Program-made: the position numbers and the translations under genes
Notes under the pieces: generated by a model
Told to the model about the DNA's origin: nothing
Databases searched by the model: none
The model's input: the letters and a program-made list of their open reading frames with translations, nothing else
In this document: one piece after another, positions 1 to 50,490 of the stretch
Layout: each line of letters starts with the position of its first letter
How positions within the stretch are numbered: the stretch's first letter is position 1
Source of the DNA: Astropecten irregularis
Taxonomy: Eukaryota; Echinodermata; Asteroidea; Paxillosida; Astropectinidae
DNA: 64,000 nt
Direction of reading: 5' to 3'
Assembly (NCBI GenBank): GCA_963971285.1
Contig: OZ020253.1
Coordinates: 18,240,528 to 18,304,527 of the forward strand

Positions 1-1368
1 TGAATTCACGACTACTTCGATGGGGCACGTCCATATGCTTTGAATGGTGCGGCGCGGATACCAATCGTGGAATTTTCTGGATGCAATGCTGCTGCATGCG
101 CCAGGCCATGCGTATGCAGTCATGTGGTGTGAATGCGGTGTGCATTATGCATCGTACGCGAGTTGTTTACTTCTTCTTTCGTGGATAGGCCTAGTCGCTT
201 TCGGAAGGCTGTTCACAATATTTGTTTTTATCAAGTTTGCGAAAATTTTGTTTCTATTTGGCAAAATGGACAAAAAAAACAACTGAAATTCAAGTATATA
301 ATACACAGTCTACACTTTTGTTGTTTATTCATTGGGCAAACGTCAGTCTACTGTTTAAAATATTGTTTCGTTATACCGTTTTTTAAATTTTGAAACCGGA
401 TGGCTAGATCATGTGTATCACACATTTATAAAATATAGACTATGGTTTGACATTTGACAAGCTTTCTTTGTTGATATAACAAACGTTATTTCTAAACTTT
501 TCTTCATGGAAGCTTTGTCACTTCGTCCAAAATATTGTAGTGCTGAGTACAGAGAACATTGCAAATACATACATGTTGCCACAGTTTTCAAGTCTTGGAA
601 AATTAAAAGACAAATTGACTTTTAAACTAATAGTCAGGATAGTTTAACTATTCGGTAAGGCCTATTCAAATTGTACTTGCTTTTAAAATTAATTGGCTAT
701 TTGGTAAGCGTGGTAAGTTGAAGACCCAGCATTATTTTCTTGGCCAGTAATGACGTCTGAGAAATATCCAAGCTGATGAACTGTAAATCTGTATGCACGT
801 GTGTACAATGAGTACCTAGGGACACGTGTGTACACAGAATGGGCAGAATGTGAAAGTACAGCACTATGATACCATCCAAGTGTGTAGTCAATATGAAATC
901 AAACCCAATCCACCCACGTTGCATCAATTTTGTGATGTTTGTTATTGAACAGAGGTTTGTAGTCATCCCCATTAAAACACCTGTTGTTGGCAAAACACAA
1001 TGCACTGTATGATTTGCTTGACTGCACGTCAAATTAATTCAGTAATTGACAATGCATATAGTCTGGCATTTGCACGGCAAAACAAATGAGCTGTGGAAAA
1101 TCGCTGTATTAATTTATCCTTGAGAATTTGATTTTAAAAAGCAAAAGTGTGAAAGTCTTGAAACCTGTAATAGTCTGGTGCATGTCTACTATTGTCTAGT
1201 GAACCAGACTGCACTAATTGCTCTTAATACTGTATTCTGTAGTTTATAGAGTTTGGACCAACTGTTGTGTACATTTACTGTGTCCAGGCAAAAATTGTTC
1301 AAATTGGTTTTTACTTTCATTGCAGATTCTGAATATTTTGGTTTTTCCTTAACCTGACTCGTTAACAG
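1..1368 (+). other. Intron sequence upstream of the first visible exon
   Basis: No transportin N-terminal exon (EWKPDE-type sequence) can be read here. The stretch is A+T-rich without a recognisable exon and ends in a usable branch/acceptor region before 1369. Short open frames at its left end look fortuitous. Confidence 0.6.
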
Positions 1369-38876
<37,508 letters not shown>

Positions 38877-39331
38877 ATCCTGATAAACAGTCTTGCTAGT
38901 CTGTGTTACCAGCAGGTAGGCCAGCACTCATGTGCACATGCTCTCTTACTGATACATTTTTCCCCCTTGAGATAGAGACTAGTTGTTAATGATTATATGG
39001 TGTAAATTGACACTGTCTGCTAGTCTTTGTAACCAGCAGTAAATTGTACTACACTACCTGGCAGATGCTCTCTTCACACGTGTCTCCGCCCCCCCAACAG
39101 AAAGAGAGACTGCGATAGTTGTGAATTACATAGTGTAAATGGATACCGTCGTGCTAGTCTGTGCAACAAGCAGTGGATTCAGTACTACCTGGGCAGACGG
39201 CCTGTTCATCCCCCCCGCACCCCCGAAAGACTACAGTACTTGTTAATGACATGGTGTAAATGGATACTGTCATGCTAGTCTGTGTAACCAGCAGTAAATT
39301 CAGTACTACCTGGGCAGATGGCCTCTTCATT

Positions 39332-39353
39332 TCCCCCCCCCCCCCCCCCCCCA
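39332..39353 (+). repeat. Poly(C) tract in tandem unit 5
   Basis: Uninterrupted run of about 20 C in the spacer at the head of the fifth 3' UTR repeat unit; other units have 5-7 C at the same place. Likely unstable in length and prone to sequencing error. Confidence 0.85.
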
Positions 39354-39796
39354 CACCCCCGAAAGACTACGGTACTTGTAAATGACATGGTGTAAATGGA
39401 TACCATCGTGCTAGTCTGTGTAACCAGCGGTTAGTCCCTTGCAGGTGCTCCATCCGCTGGTCCAATTCCCCTGGATAGTACAAACTGAATCTTTAATTAC
39501 ACAGTGTAAATTGACACTGTTAGTCTCCATTTCAAGCGGCAAGTCCCGGTTCCCAATATGGAGGGCAGTGTTTCAGGAAGTCCACATGCTGTGCAGAAAC
39601 AACAGAAACCACTTGCACTGTTGAAAAAAAAATGCCCAATTTCTGATTTTGTTTCTCGTTTTGTTTGTTTTTTTACAGCTGACTATTCAATGAAATCGAC
39701 TCAGCATCGTCCGTACCATCTGTCTACTGAGATGAAGAAATATCGTAAGAAAACAATTTGAAACAAAAAAAGGGGAACAGTATGAAATGCAACACC

Positions 39797-39802
39797 AATA
39801 AA
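39797..39802 (+). terminator. Candidate poly(A) signal AATAAA
   Basis: Canonical hexamer 0.92 kb after the TNPO1 stop codon. Chosen because it is the first AATAAA seen beyond the repeat block; use is inferred, not shown. Confidence 0.4.
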
Positions 39803-39830
39803 GCGCTGGTAACTAAAGCAAGATCAGACG

Positions 39831-42800
39831 TAGACGCAAGGTAAAAAAAAACACCAAACAAAAGAGGTCGTTTGGGGTCAAGAGTCAATAACCTTGTGTG
39901 CGGCAGTAACCAATTGGTTTGCGTATGCAATGTCAGGGATTTCGCCATATGTTTTAAATACTACGACGATGATTATAAGAGTAATGCTGCGCTTTTAAAT
40001 GGTTTTAAATTTTGGGACCAGACGTGTCCCGTGGTTTATGTTCGAGTCTGCCGGCCTAGTGTCAAGTCTGAGGCGTCATCAGTGGCTCTCTTCTTCCCGA
40101 AATATTGTGACGGACTGTAAAGGGTCTGAGTCCACCCATATTATTGTTATCTGGGAAATGGAAAGGCCATTTGATACACAAGTGTGGAATGTCTCCTACT
40201 GAAAAGGTTTGCTGGGGAGACTCGCCAGTCTGTGTAACCGGCGGTTGGTCCAGTGTGGGTGAGATGATTTTACCCATGTAATTTTAATGGGAAATGATTT
40301 GGGTTTTTATTTGGCGGTCTGTAGGCGTGTCTTATAAATGCGGTTGTATGTGATAGGGCTTAATAGGAAGTAGCAAGACTCCTTTCATTGTGGAGTTTTT
40401 GTTTTGTTTTGTTCAGGCCAGGCCTGAGACATCTCATCTTTGGCTTTGGCTTGGGGTTAAGGACCCATCTCTGTCATCAAAGAGCTGAAAATGCAACTAT
40501 GGGAGTTTACGAAATGGAGGCTCAGGCTCCATCTCATGCTCCAGGCTCCATTTCGTGAATCCATTCTGAAAGAACAGGTATCAAAATAGATGCTTTTGGC
40601 TGCGGTTCAGAAGTAGGTTCTATAGTTTGAAAAGAAAAACAGAGCTTCAGCTTCATTCAAAAACCACAAACTATATTTTCAGCTTATGGATGTCAGAGCG
40701 GGAGCCTGAGCCTCCGTTTCGTAAACGCCCTTGGTGAGTTTTCATTGAGGTTCAAGTTCTATTTTCTTGTTCGAAATGGAGTCTGTATTGCCAATCCGCA
40801 TCCGTAGCCAAAATCCTCTATTTTGATGCCTGTTACTTAATAACAAAAATGGATGTGCAAAATTGTTAAGCCAAAGCCGAAGTGAAAGCCCAAGAGGTTT
40901 CAGAAAGGGCCTGCGTCTCTGTACGCTCCAAATGCTGGAGATAATTACTCTAAAATGGTAGACTCTTTCTTGAATGACTCTTAGGGAAAAGTAAGAAAAA
41001 AAACGAGAAAAGAAATGGGTTTTATTGTTTAGTTTGTAGGAGAAGATTTCTACCACATATTAAGATTTGTTTCCAGTGGGAGATCTTTTAAACATCGGGG
41101 TCAAGAGATTCCAGTACCCAATTTTATTCCACAAGCTCTCTCACCTCAAATCTCAACGGCCTTAAGCAGAGCTGACAACTTTTGAAGTCTGGAGAGTCTG
41201 TTAACTATTAATCAGGATTTCCATTATTAAACTTTTTTTCCCCGTAAGCTTTTTGTCTACCTCCGTAATTCTTTGAAATGAACTCACTTTGGGTTAATGT
41301 TGTTGTTTTGGGGTTTTTGCGTTGCACATTCAGACAATCTTTAGTTGACTTGATTGTCACTGGTCATTCGGGGTCGGGGTGGGGAGGGTTGGGGTCAGTT
41401 TTTTCTGCAACTGCTCCATTACAATTTGTTTTTGTTAAAGGTCAGCTTTTGGCAAGAGGCTGGACTTGGCCGGAATGTAATGGCTGTTTCCAACGGCTTT
41501 TGACCGGTTCCCGTTCTGCTCCTTGCTGGAGAATTCGTTGCCGGTTTTTGTTTGTAAGGATCAGTGATTTCTCTCATTGATAGCTGAATCAACTGAATCC
41601 AATCTTTAGTTCCATTTTGTTTTTTTCTCTCGTTAATCAGCTGTTGTCTAGGGTCAGGGGTCAAGGTTCACAGGTCAAATGAATGTTTCTTTATGTGTAT
41701 TTTTTGGGGGTGAAATACATTTTTTTGTTTTTCGAGGTCATTCTTGAAGGAATTGACACATCTGTATTTCATTGCAGGAAGGTCAATTTGTATGGGTTTT
41801 TTATCTTGTTGCCATAGCAACTTTGCTGTTCGTATTATCGGCTGACTATCATGGCAATGGGGGAATTCAGGTTGCATGTGAAATGTGCTCACTATATAGT
41901 ACTATTATATTATTATTAATAGCATGTAAGAATGGTGAGAAGTCTATTAAGTGAATGTGGTGGATGTTTTCTTGTGCATGTGATACGCATTATGGCATGG
42001 TTTCTTTTTTTTATATTAAAACGTATGCTAATTAATTATAATCAATGTATGCATCTTTCTGTATCAAACAAACAAACAAACAAGCAACCAAAAACAAAGA
42101 AAAGACAATTACTTAGAAATGCATCGTGAAAGCCGCCCGGAGCCTCGTCTGTGATTATGTGTAAATCTGGGGCGCCGGGTACCAGTTATGATAAACTGGT
42201 GACCACTCTGATTATGCACACTGAGCCTGATATTGCACGCGGTTCCTTTTTTTTTTTTACAGTAAAAAAGAAAAAGAACAACAAAAAAAAATAAAAAAAA
42301 TAAAAAATAAAAAATTGAAGTCCTTCTCACGTGAAGAAGGATGGATCCAATTTCATGGTTAGAGCTGAACTCGGATTTCCTTTCTTGCACCCACGATGCT
42401 CACTCTGTGTGTGCTTGGCATAGCTTAGCCAAATCCCCTGTCTCTCAAATACACCCCACCTTCTGTGTTTAAAGACGACTCTATCCTCTTTCTGTGGCAC
42501 GTGTAGCATCATATCATGCTTCATTTATGATATCTTTATTTCCCCCTTCACCTGTGAAGCCTGTCAGATTGAGGTGGGGTAGCACATAGTGAGTGACGTT
42601 AAGCTGTAAATTGGACCTGTGGTTCTTTTATGACTCTGCTAGCGTTAGGGTTATTGTGACATGTATGCAAGCATTTAGGCGTTATTTTGCTTATTTTGTG
42701 GGGTTTATATTTAATGGCCCTGTTTGGTTAGTGATATGCAGCAAGAGAAAATAAAAATACAAAATGGTTTTGGTCGTGCAGCTATTAGGAAATTCCTGCT

Positions 42801-43992
42801 TTGATCCAAAACACTCGGTTCCTTCCCAACTCTGAGCATGACACATTTCCAGTCATTACTCATTTAAGAGTTGTTTACTCAGTTGATAACTTTGGGTAAT
42901 TTGTTTGTGTGTGTGGGGAGGGGGAAGATGTCTGTGCAGTTTCGACGTGGCAATCGTGAACGAGTAGAAATCGGCAGATTATAGGAAGCCTTGTTCAGCG
43001 ATCCAATGGCAGAATGCTTCGGTTGCTTTTCTCGTTGATTTGATTTTTTTCTAAGCACAAGTGAGAGAGGAAAATAGCTTCCCTCCCTCGTGATTTCATG
43101 ATATAACGCTGGCTAATCTCTTGTCAATGTCCTATTCGGTCTAGGCGTAGTACCAATTATCTAGACGTGGATCCTTTTTTTTTCTATGCGTGACTCTATG
43201 CCTGCCTTGCTGTACAGTATCGCATTATTGTCTTTTGGTATTAATTAGCGGTTTTCTCTGCAAGTATTTGTCGTCAGTCAGCATTATTATAACTCAGCCT
43301 TAGGATACCATAGGAGACTACATTAGGTGGATGTTATTTAGGTCTGTAATTAGTAGATGTAAGAACACAGGGTGATGGCTTTTCATTACTTTTGTATACT
43401 AAAGCTCTATCCCATTGTCGTGTGCACTTTGCGTTTCCCGCGTAACACCAGTGCCGTTAAGTACACTGTTTAAAAACGTCATCCCGCCAAAAAACAAAAC
43501 CCACCACGAACAATATTGACATTACCTGAATTCCCAATCGGAACAAGATTGCTTTTAACTCACCCCCTCCCCTTAATAAAATAACGAAACTTGAATGGGA
43601 AACATCAACATTTTTGTAGACAGGAACGGAATCTGGGTATTAACTTTGGCAATCCCAGTTTGCTCCGGATGTTGATCTTGAGGCAGACAGTTCCTTGGTC
43701 TATAGCGGCGGGGAACGATGCCCAGATCACTTCAGTAAACACCAGCAGATCTCTCCTGCTCCCATCAATTTGTCTTTTTTTCCCTTGCCTGATGATATTA
43801 TCGTTCTTTCCATTAGTAATCTCGGTAAATAGAGCAGTATGGACACAACTGATTTAACCAATGTGGATGCTCGGGAAAACATGAAGAACTGTTATAGAGT
43901 CGGCTCGTATGCTAATTTCTCCTCGGTGATGAAAACTCTGCTTAGTCACTCTCTAATCATATTCTTTTGGAAATCAATAATTCATATATAAA
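39831..43992. other. Gene-free stretch downstream of TNPO1
   Basis: Contains a GGCTC-arm element and its inverted relative (40501-40915), a (CAAA)n stretch near 42066 and A/T homopolymers around 42245-42315. No gene recognised. Confidence 0.7.
40501..40730 (+). mobile_element. GGCTC-arm foldback family, copy 1
   Basis: Left arm GGGAGTTTACGAAATGGAGG then CTCAGGCTCC; right arm GAGCCTGAGCCTCCGTTTCG then TAAACGCCC. The interior contains AAACAGAGCTTCAGCTTCA. A diverged, opposite-facing relative follows directly at about 40731-40915. Confidence 0.85.
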
Positions 43993-44731
43993 ACTGAGAA
44001 TAGGCATAATATCCCTTTAATACCCTGGGGAGGCAAAGTCTGGTATTAAACTCTGAAGGAATAGACATATTATCCCTTTAATATTAGGGGGAGGCAAAGT
44101 CTGGTATTAAACTCTGAAGGAATAGACATATTATCCCTTTAATATTAGGGGGAGGCAAAGTCTGGTATTAAACTCAGAAGGAATAGACATATTATCCCTT
44201 TAATATTAGGGGGAGGCAAAGTCTGGTATTAAACTCAGAAGGAATAGACATATTATCCCTTTAATATTAGGGGGAGGCAAAGTCTGGTATTAAACTCAGA
44301 AGGAATAGACATATTATCCCTTTAATATTAGGGGGAGGCAAAGTCTGGTATTAAACTCAGAAGGAATAGACATATTATCCCTTTAATATTAGGGGGAGGC
44401 AAAGTCTGGTATTAAACTCAGAAGGAATAGACATATTATCCCTTTAATATTAGGGGGAGGCAAAGTCTGGTATTAAACTCAGAAGGAATAGACATATTAT
44501 CCCTTTAATATTAGGGGGAGGCAAAGTCTGGTATTAAACTCTGAAGGAATAGACATATTATCCCTTTAATATTAGGGGGAGGCAAAGTCTGGTATTAAAC
44601 TCAGAAGGAATAGACATATTATCCCTTTAATACCTAGGGGGAGGCAAAGTCTGGTATTAAACTCAGAAGGAATAGACATATATTATCCCTTTAATACCTA
44701 GGGGGAGGCAAAGTCTGGTATTAAATTCAGA
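43993..44731 (+). repeat. 61-bp satellite array, about 12 copies
   Basis: TGGTATTAAA recurs at 44041, 44102, 44163, 44224, 44285, 44346, 44407, 44468, 44529, 44590, 44652 and 44716: period 61 with small size changes at the right edge. Core units are almost identical. Edge units contain TTTAATACC facing GGTATTAAA (an inverted pair); core units read TTTAATATTA instead. Confidence 0.95.
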
Positions 44732-46455
44732 CGATGAAAAAATCAAATTAACCGTTACGGGTTACAGTTGATGGGACTGGGTTGTCATTCACCGTTCGGA
44801 TTTTTGTTTGCCCTTGTCATCTCTAAAGATCATTTCCCCCGGATTGATGATGTTACATTATGTTTGTGTTCATCATCGCCACTGCAAAGCTATTCTTGCT
44901 GTTGATAACACGGAGACATTCTCTCGTTCCGTTTTGGTGAAGATGTCCTTCTTGAGATGCAAGGAAGTGGATCCAAGGGATGGATGGATGGATGATGGCA
45001 TTTAGGGATTGACAAAATTAATACCCAGATGTTACATCGGTGTGGATAAATCCCCTCCAGGGGATTAACATCACCCTGGGGGATTTAGAACTCGTGATTA
45101 ACGAGGATTAACCTTTTTAATTATCAGATCGCACAGTGCTGGGCTAGCAATTTTTTTTTTGGGGGGGGGTTTGATATATGTATATTTATTTTTGTATTTT
45201 ATTAAGCACTGAGTGCCACAGGCAGATTCCGTGACTCTGAATCGGAACTGGAGATTTTATTCCTTGCTTGTTTCTCGCTCATATTCTCTGGGATCACACA
45301 TTTCCTGAGGGTGACGAAGAAAAAAAGAAGAAAAAAACATGGAAGTAGGCTTGTAGAGTTGAGTAACTCTTACTGACGCCTAATGAGATTTCAGCTTTAT
45401 TTGGATTTTTTTTCCACCCTATCCCTCCCCCCCCCCTCCCACCTCCTCTCTCTCTATATTTCCATCTGTTGACCTAGCTTATCCCCAGAGAGAAGGTAGG
45501 AAGACGAACTGACACCTCGTCTTCAATTTCTCGCCGGCGATATGATCCATCTTGAAAGGATTTTCTTTCCCCCACTTCTTGTCATAGGCCTGGCTTTTCT
45601 TTGATTGTTTCCCTGAAACACCCAATCTGATTATGGGCTGTTTAAGTCTTTTTGTTGGTTAATTGAGATATCTTTTTTTTTTTCTGAAAGTTGAACCAAT
45701 TCTGACTGGGACACTAAGGAAAGGATATTGTTTCAGGTGGAGGAAAAAAGATTCTTGTGAGATTTTGGGAATTGGGCGTTCTTAAATGTGTTTTCACACT
45801 CCTCACCCACTCACGTTAAGTTTTCTATACATTCTTGTCAGTTCTCATGCTGTACTTAAAAGAAATTTTCAAGTCTACGATTTGTTTTTTTCTATCCATA
45901 ACTAGATTAGTTTATAGCCCATCTCATGTGGTAGTCAAGTATACTTGACATGACCCCCCCCCAAAAAAAAAACACCAGAAAACGATAATAAAAAGCTAGG
46001 CGCTGGATACCATACAATGTATGAACTCACATGTGTGTCTTTAAAGGAACGCTGTGCCACAATTGGAGGCAAGACTCTTCTTAACAAACAAACAAATGAA
46101 TAGAGGATTTTTTTTCCATATTGAAAAAAAATTCAATGAAGTGTTTCATTCTATGTTGCTAACTTGTGGAAGTACACCTTTTCACCCACCTTATTAGGCC
46201 TCTATTCTGGTTTTTTGTTTTTATGATTGATTTCGTAAAAATTATTGATGAATTAATTTTACATTCCGGCTTATTTTGCATTCATTCAACTTGAAATATA
46301 CTTTTTTGTTGGAAAACTTTTAGTAAACTTGAATTTAATTTTAATAATTTGTTGTGGTTTATACGTTTTTTTACTAATGGTTGGTAGTGATGTAAGAATA
46401 GGTTTGAACCGCAGTGAGCTTGCCTTGGTGTGTTTGCCCATGATGGATCCGTATA

Positions 46456-46469
46456 GCGCCCTCTAGTGG
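46456..46469 (-). promoter_or_regulatory. CTCF-like motif
   Basis: The minus strand reads CCACTAGAGGGCGC followed by TA, a full match to the vertebrate CTCF core CCASYAGRKGGC. Binding is an inference; the site lies in gene-free DNA downstream of TNPO1. Confidence 0.4.
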
Positions 46470-47362
46470 TTGCATTTTGATTCGTCATTGAGGGGGCCGG
46501 GGGCGCCGTCACATGTCACCTTGTGTCAGTGACATGGCATTTGGCAACAACTTAGAGTCGTGGTTTAGTGTCCGCTGAGTCAGGAAGAACATTGTTGCTT
46601 GTCCCTAAGTACACTGCTGTGTCGTGTTTTGCACTTGGAAAGTACATGTACACTGTGTCGTCTGGACAAGCCATACTCTCTGATTCTCTCTGATCTTATG
46701 ACAAGCACAAAGCATCTTTTCAAGTACCTTACATAAATCACTCCATGTAGAGTAGTTTTTAAATACGCCAAGTGCTTCCCAGGTATATTCAGTGTGGCCT
46801 CTGGGGAGGACCGGTACACAAATGTACTTCAAAGATCACTTTGTACTTTGCAAGTACATTTGACTGTCTGTAACAAAGGTCTTGGTGTTTACAAGGAGTT
46901 TGAGGGAAACAACCGGGGGCATATTGTGGGAATGTTCATCACAAGGAGCTGTGCCTATCGCTCATCATCAACTCAAAAGAGGTTTTTTTGTTTGTTTTAG
47001 GGATTAGCTTTAAGACATTTTTATTTAGCAAAGAATTGACGAAATAAGACAATTCTTAACTAATAAGATTCTAACCGGTTGTTCATCTGTAACAACTTTC
47101 ATTAAGTTGTATTTCCTGTATGTTTCCAGTTGGTATCAACTGAAGCTAATATGCATCCAATTTTACAATATTCATACTAAGCCAGCTTTGGTTTGAATGC
47201 TGGCAGTCATTTTCCTGTTCCTCCAAATTTCCAGGATAGTTTCATTCCTTTGAATCAAGTCATTTTTTCAGACTAGAGGAAGTCTGTAGTGTTAAATGAT
47301 ATTTTGTAATTAATTTGTGTTCCTTTTTTGTTGTTGCTTTGCTGACACAAGGAAAACCCGCT

Positions 47363-47542
47363 TGGTCCGAATTTATCAAATTGCTAAGCAGGGGAAAATG
47401 ATAATGAAAAGCAGCTAAGCTCATTTGTACCATAGATCGGCTGAGGACCAGTCTACCAGCAATATACATCATGTGTAATCTTGGTCGGTAACCAGTGTTC
47501 CCTATGCAGAAATGCACTAAGCAGCTGCTTGACAGTTCGGCC
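47363..47542. mobile_element. Probable foldback-family relative, diverged copy
   Basis: Left end TTGGTCCGAATTTATCAAAT followed by GCTAAGCAGG; right part CTAAGCAGCTGCTTGACAG then TTCGGCC. Termini are weaker than in other members, so membership is tentative. Confidence 0.5.
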
Positions 47543-48606
47543 GGTCTTCTCGGCTGCACGACATCATCGCAATATATAGCAAAGTCTTTTTGAAATTGAA
47601 ACAATAATTGCATGCGCATTATTATTAAACTTGAGAATTTGCTCACTTGAAATAAAAAAAAATATGTGCTTCGTGCAATGTTTTTGAAACAAAAATCCTT
47701 TTTGTCTATAAAAAGGACACAAATTATATATATATGTAAAAATAAATAAGATTCGAAAGCAATTAAACAAATAAATAAAATGACAACAAATCTACTTAAC
47801 TTGTTCTCTACCTGCATAGGTCAAAACATTTTTTTTCACAATTGTTCAAATGAATACAACTTAGTTTTCAAAACTTGGAATTTTATCAAAATAAATTTAT
47901 GAAAACTTTCTGCTGAAAAAACATACCGATGTATGCAAGATATGAATTGGAAGCATTTTTGTAGCCTTTGGAAAGGAGGGGGAATTATAGAAAAAGTTTT
48001 TCCTGATTTAAACATGGAATGTTCATTTTTGGAGTTGAAAAACCAGGCATCGCTCACCATAAACTTTCTATAATTCTGAACAACTTTATTCCAATTTTCG
48101 AAATAGGTGTCAAATAAACATTATTATCGATGTATTTTTTAGTACTACTACGTATGCCGTATATTCTAAGCATGTTGATCTTGACAATTACCTTTCTCCG
48201 TCGTTCACTGATTGCAAGTAATTTGGCTAGGATATAAAATTATTAAAAGCAAATAGAACTTATACAATAAATTCTTAAGCAGTTTGAATGCGCGAGAAAT
48301 CTACAAGTTGGCGCTTTTTGTCCTGGACGGCAGTGCATAGTCTTTGGAATGTTTGAAAATAAATACAGCGTAGATCGTAAGAATAGACAGTTTATACCTA
48401 TAACATTTGCGGCTTTTATGTTTTAAGCTTATACTTAAGTACGTAAACTCAGTTTATTTTTTAACTGCCTGATTTAGGATTTATACATTAAACATTCTAA
48501 GTTTTGTTTATTATTATTATTATCAGCTTTTTGTTTTAAGTTAAAGTATTTAAGTAGTTATACCTTCAAGTATTAAGTAAGTAATGTTGTTGAAGACCAT
48601 GAGACA

Positions 48607-48844
48607 GGGGCCTTTTCCAAACCTCGGCTCCGGCTCAGGCTCCGGCTTCGGCTCCATTTCGTGACTCCATTTTTGAATAACAAGAATCAAAATATAGGCT
48701 TTTGGTTACGGTTTGGAAGTAGATACTCTATTTTGAACAAGAAAACAGAGATTCAGCTTCAATGATAAGCCACAACCTACATTTTCAGCATATGGATGAC
48801 AGCGCCTGAGCCGGAGCCGGAGCCGAGGTTTGGAAAAAGGCCCA
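48607..48844 (+). mobile_element. GGCTC-arm foldback family, copy 2
   Basis: Same interior, but different outer ends: GGGGCCTTTTCCAAACCTCG at left and CGAGGTTTGGAAAAAGGCCC at right. Arms are GGCTCCGGCTC / GAGCCGGAGCC. Confidence 0.85.
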
Positions 48845-49585
48845 GGAAGTAGTTTGGCTCTGTTTGTCGCCCTCTAAATTTTCTCTCTCTCTCTCCAAAA
48901 AAAAGAAGAAAATAAATGTGACTTTCTGCCTGGGAAAAAAGAGTCAGTCCCTGGTGAAAGGCCTGACTCTGGTGGAAGTCAAGTTTAGCATGAGAAATGT
49001 CCAGCCATGTTCAAGACAACTTATTGGGTGTTTTATCTTGTTTGAAGGGATGCCTCTCTAACAAGTGATATGCCCTTCATCCTTGGATATCAATGCAGGC
49101 CGAATCGAGAAATTTCGACCATGAAGCTTCTCGAATTGGCCGAGCAATCATGCAATGTTGACCTTTATTCTACCATCGCCCATGACCTTTGACCGCAGGT
49201 TATGCTTGTCTGATATCTGGGCCTTGTTGGTGTCTGTCAAGGTGGAGTCTCTGTCATTTTGTCCCCCCTGTATGGGTTCACGCTCATGAGGAAGTCCAGG
49301 GAATTAGTTTTCCAAATGTACACCGTAAATCTAACCTGTGGAAATACATTAGGATCCGTGTTCACGTTTTGGGTCTTAAAGACAAGGAATAACTTTGTTA
49401 AGCGACCTTGCAGCCTTCGAATTAATACCCACGTGCACCGTTGCTTTCGGTTATTTCAATGTGCATGTAGCTCCACCGAATTAAGTGCACGCTATCCAGA
49501 CCTTGTGCATGTTCCTATAATATTTGCTGACATTTTTTTGGAGGCAATAATTGGAATTGGATTGGAACAACACTAAGAACAAGAC

Positions 49586-50490
49586 CAGGGGTCGATTTCA
49601 CCAAACTCATCGTAACTTATCAGTAATTGTAGGACTTTTGATGCACTGTAGCCCTACGTAGGATACAATGGGTTATCCCTTCGTAACTCCATTTACGATC
49701 GATCACATGGTTCAAACTCATCGTAACTTATCTGTAATACCAATCGTAGGACTGAAGATGCATTGTAGGCTTGTAGCCCTAGGTACATGTAGGATACGAT
49801 GGGTTTTCCCTTCGCAACTCCAGTTACGATCGATCGCATGGCTCAAACTCATCGTAACTTATCTGTAATACCAATCGTAGGACTGAAGATGCATTGTAGG
49901 CTTGTAGTCCTAGGTACATGTAGGATATGATGGGTTTTCCCTTCGCAACTCCAGTTACGATCGATCACATGGCTCAAACTCATCGTAACTTATCTGTAAT
50001 ACCAATCGTAGGACTGAAGATGCATTGTAGGCTTGTAGTCCTAGGTACATGTAGGATATGATGGGTTTTCCCTTCGCAACTCCAGTTACGATCGATCACA
50101 TGGCTCAAACTCATCGTAACTTATCTGTAATACCAATCGTAGGACTGAAGATGCATTGTAGGCTTGTAGTCCTAGGTACATGTAGGATATGATGGGTTTT
50201 CCCTTCGCAACTCCAGTTACGATCGATCACATGGCTCAAACTCATCGTAACTTATCTGTAATACCAATCGTAGGACTGAAGATGCATTGTAGGCTTGTAA
50301 CCCTATGTAGGATATGATGGGTTATCCCTTTGTAACTCCATTAACGATCGATCGCATGGCTCAAACTCATCGTAACTTATCTGTAATAACAATCGTAGGA
50401 CTGAAGATGCATTGTAGGCTTGTAGTCCTAGGTACATGTGGGATATGATGGGTTTTCCCTTCGCAACTCCAGTTACGATCAATCGTAGGC
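49586..50490 (+). repeat. 131-bp tandem array, about 7 copies
   Basis: CAAACTCATCGTAAC recurs at 49604, 49713, 49844, 49975, 50106, 50237 and 50362; spacing is 131 for the central copies, 109 and 125 at the edges. Each unit contains inverted pairs (ATCGTAACT with AGTTACGAT; GTAGGACT with AGTCCTA) and GATCGATC. The left edge begins CAGGGGTCGATTTCACCAAA, matching the end of the foldback family. Confidence 0.93.

Larger units (their letters stand above)
38877..39830 (+). other. TNPO1: Probable TNPO1 3' untranslated region
   Basis: Follows the stop codon. An AATAAA hexamer at 39797-39802 is the first strong poly(A) signal after the tandem repeat block, which would give a 3' UTR of about 0.95 kb. 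The true end could lie further right. A pyrimidine tract plus acag at about 39660-39678 looks like a splice acceptor, so a spliced 3' UTR is possible. Confidence 0.45.
44732..49585. other. Gene-free stretch between tandem arrays
   Basis: Holds a CTCF-like motif (46456), a diverged foldback (47363-47542) and a GGCTC-arm copy (48607-48844). The rest is unremarkable A+T-rich sequence. Confidence 0.7.

Noticed and set aside
44..393. Overlapping 80- and 86-codon frames at the left edge
   Set aside because: No similarity to the missing transportin N terminus, no start context, and A+T-rich intron composition.
47260..47817. 185-codon minus-strand open frame
   Set aside because: It runs across a diverged foldback repeat and A+T-rich flanks; composition is Phe/Ile-rich with no motif.
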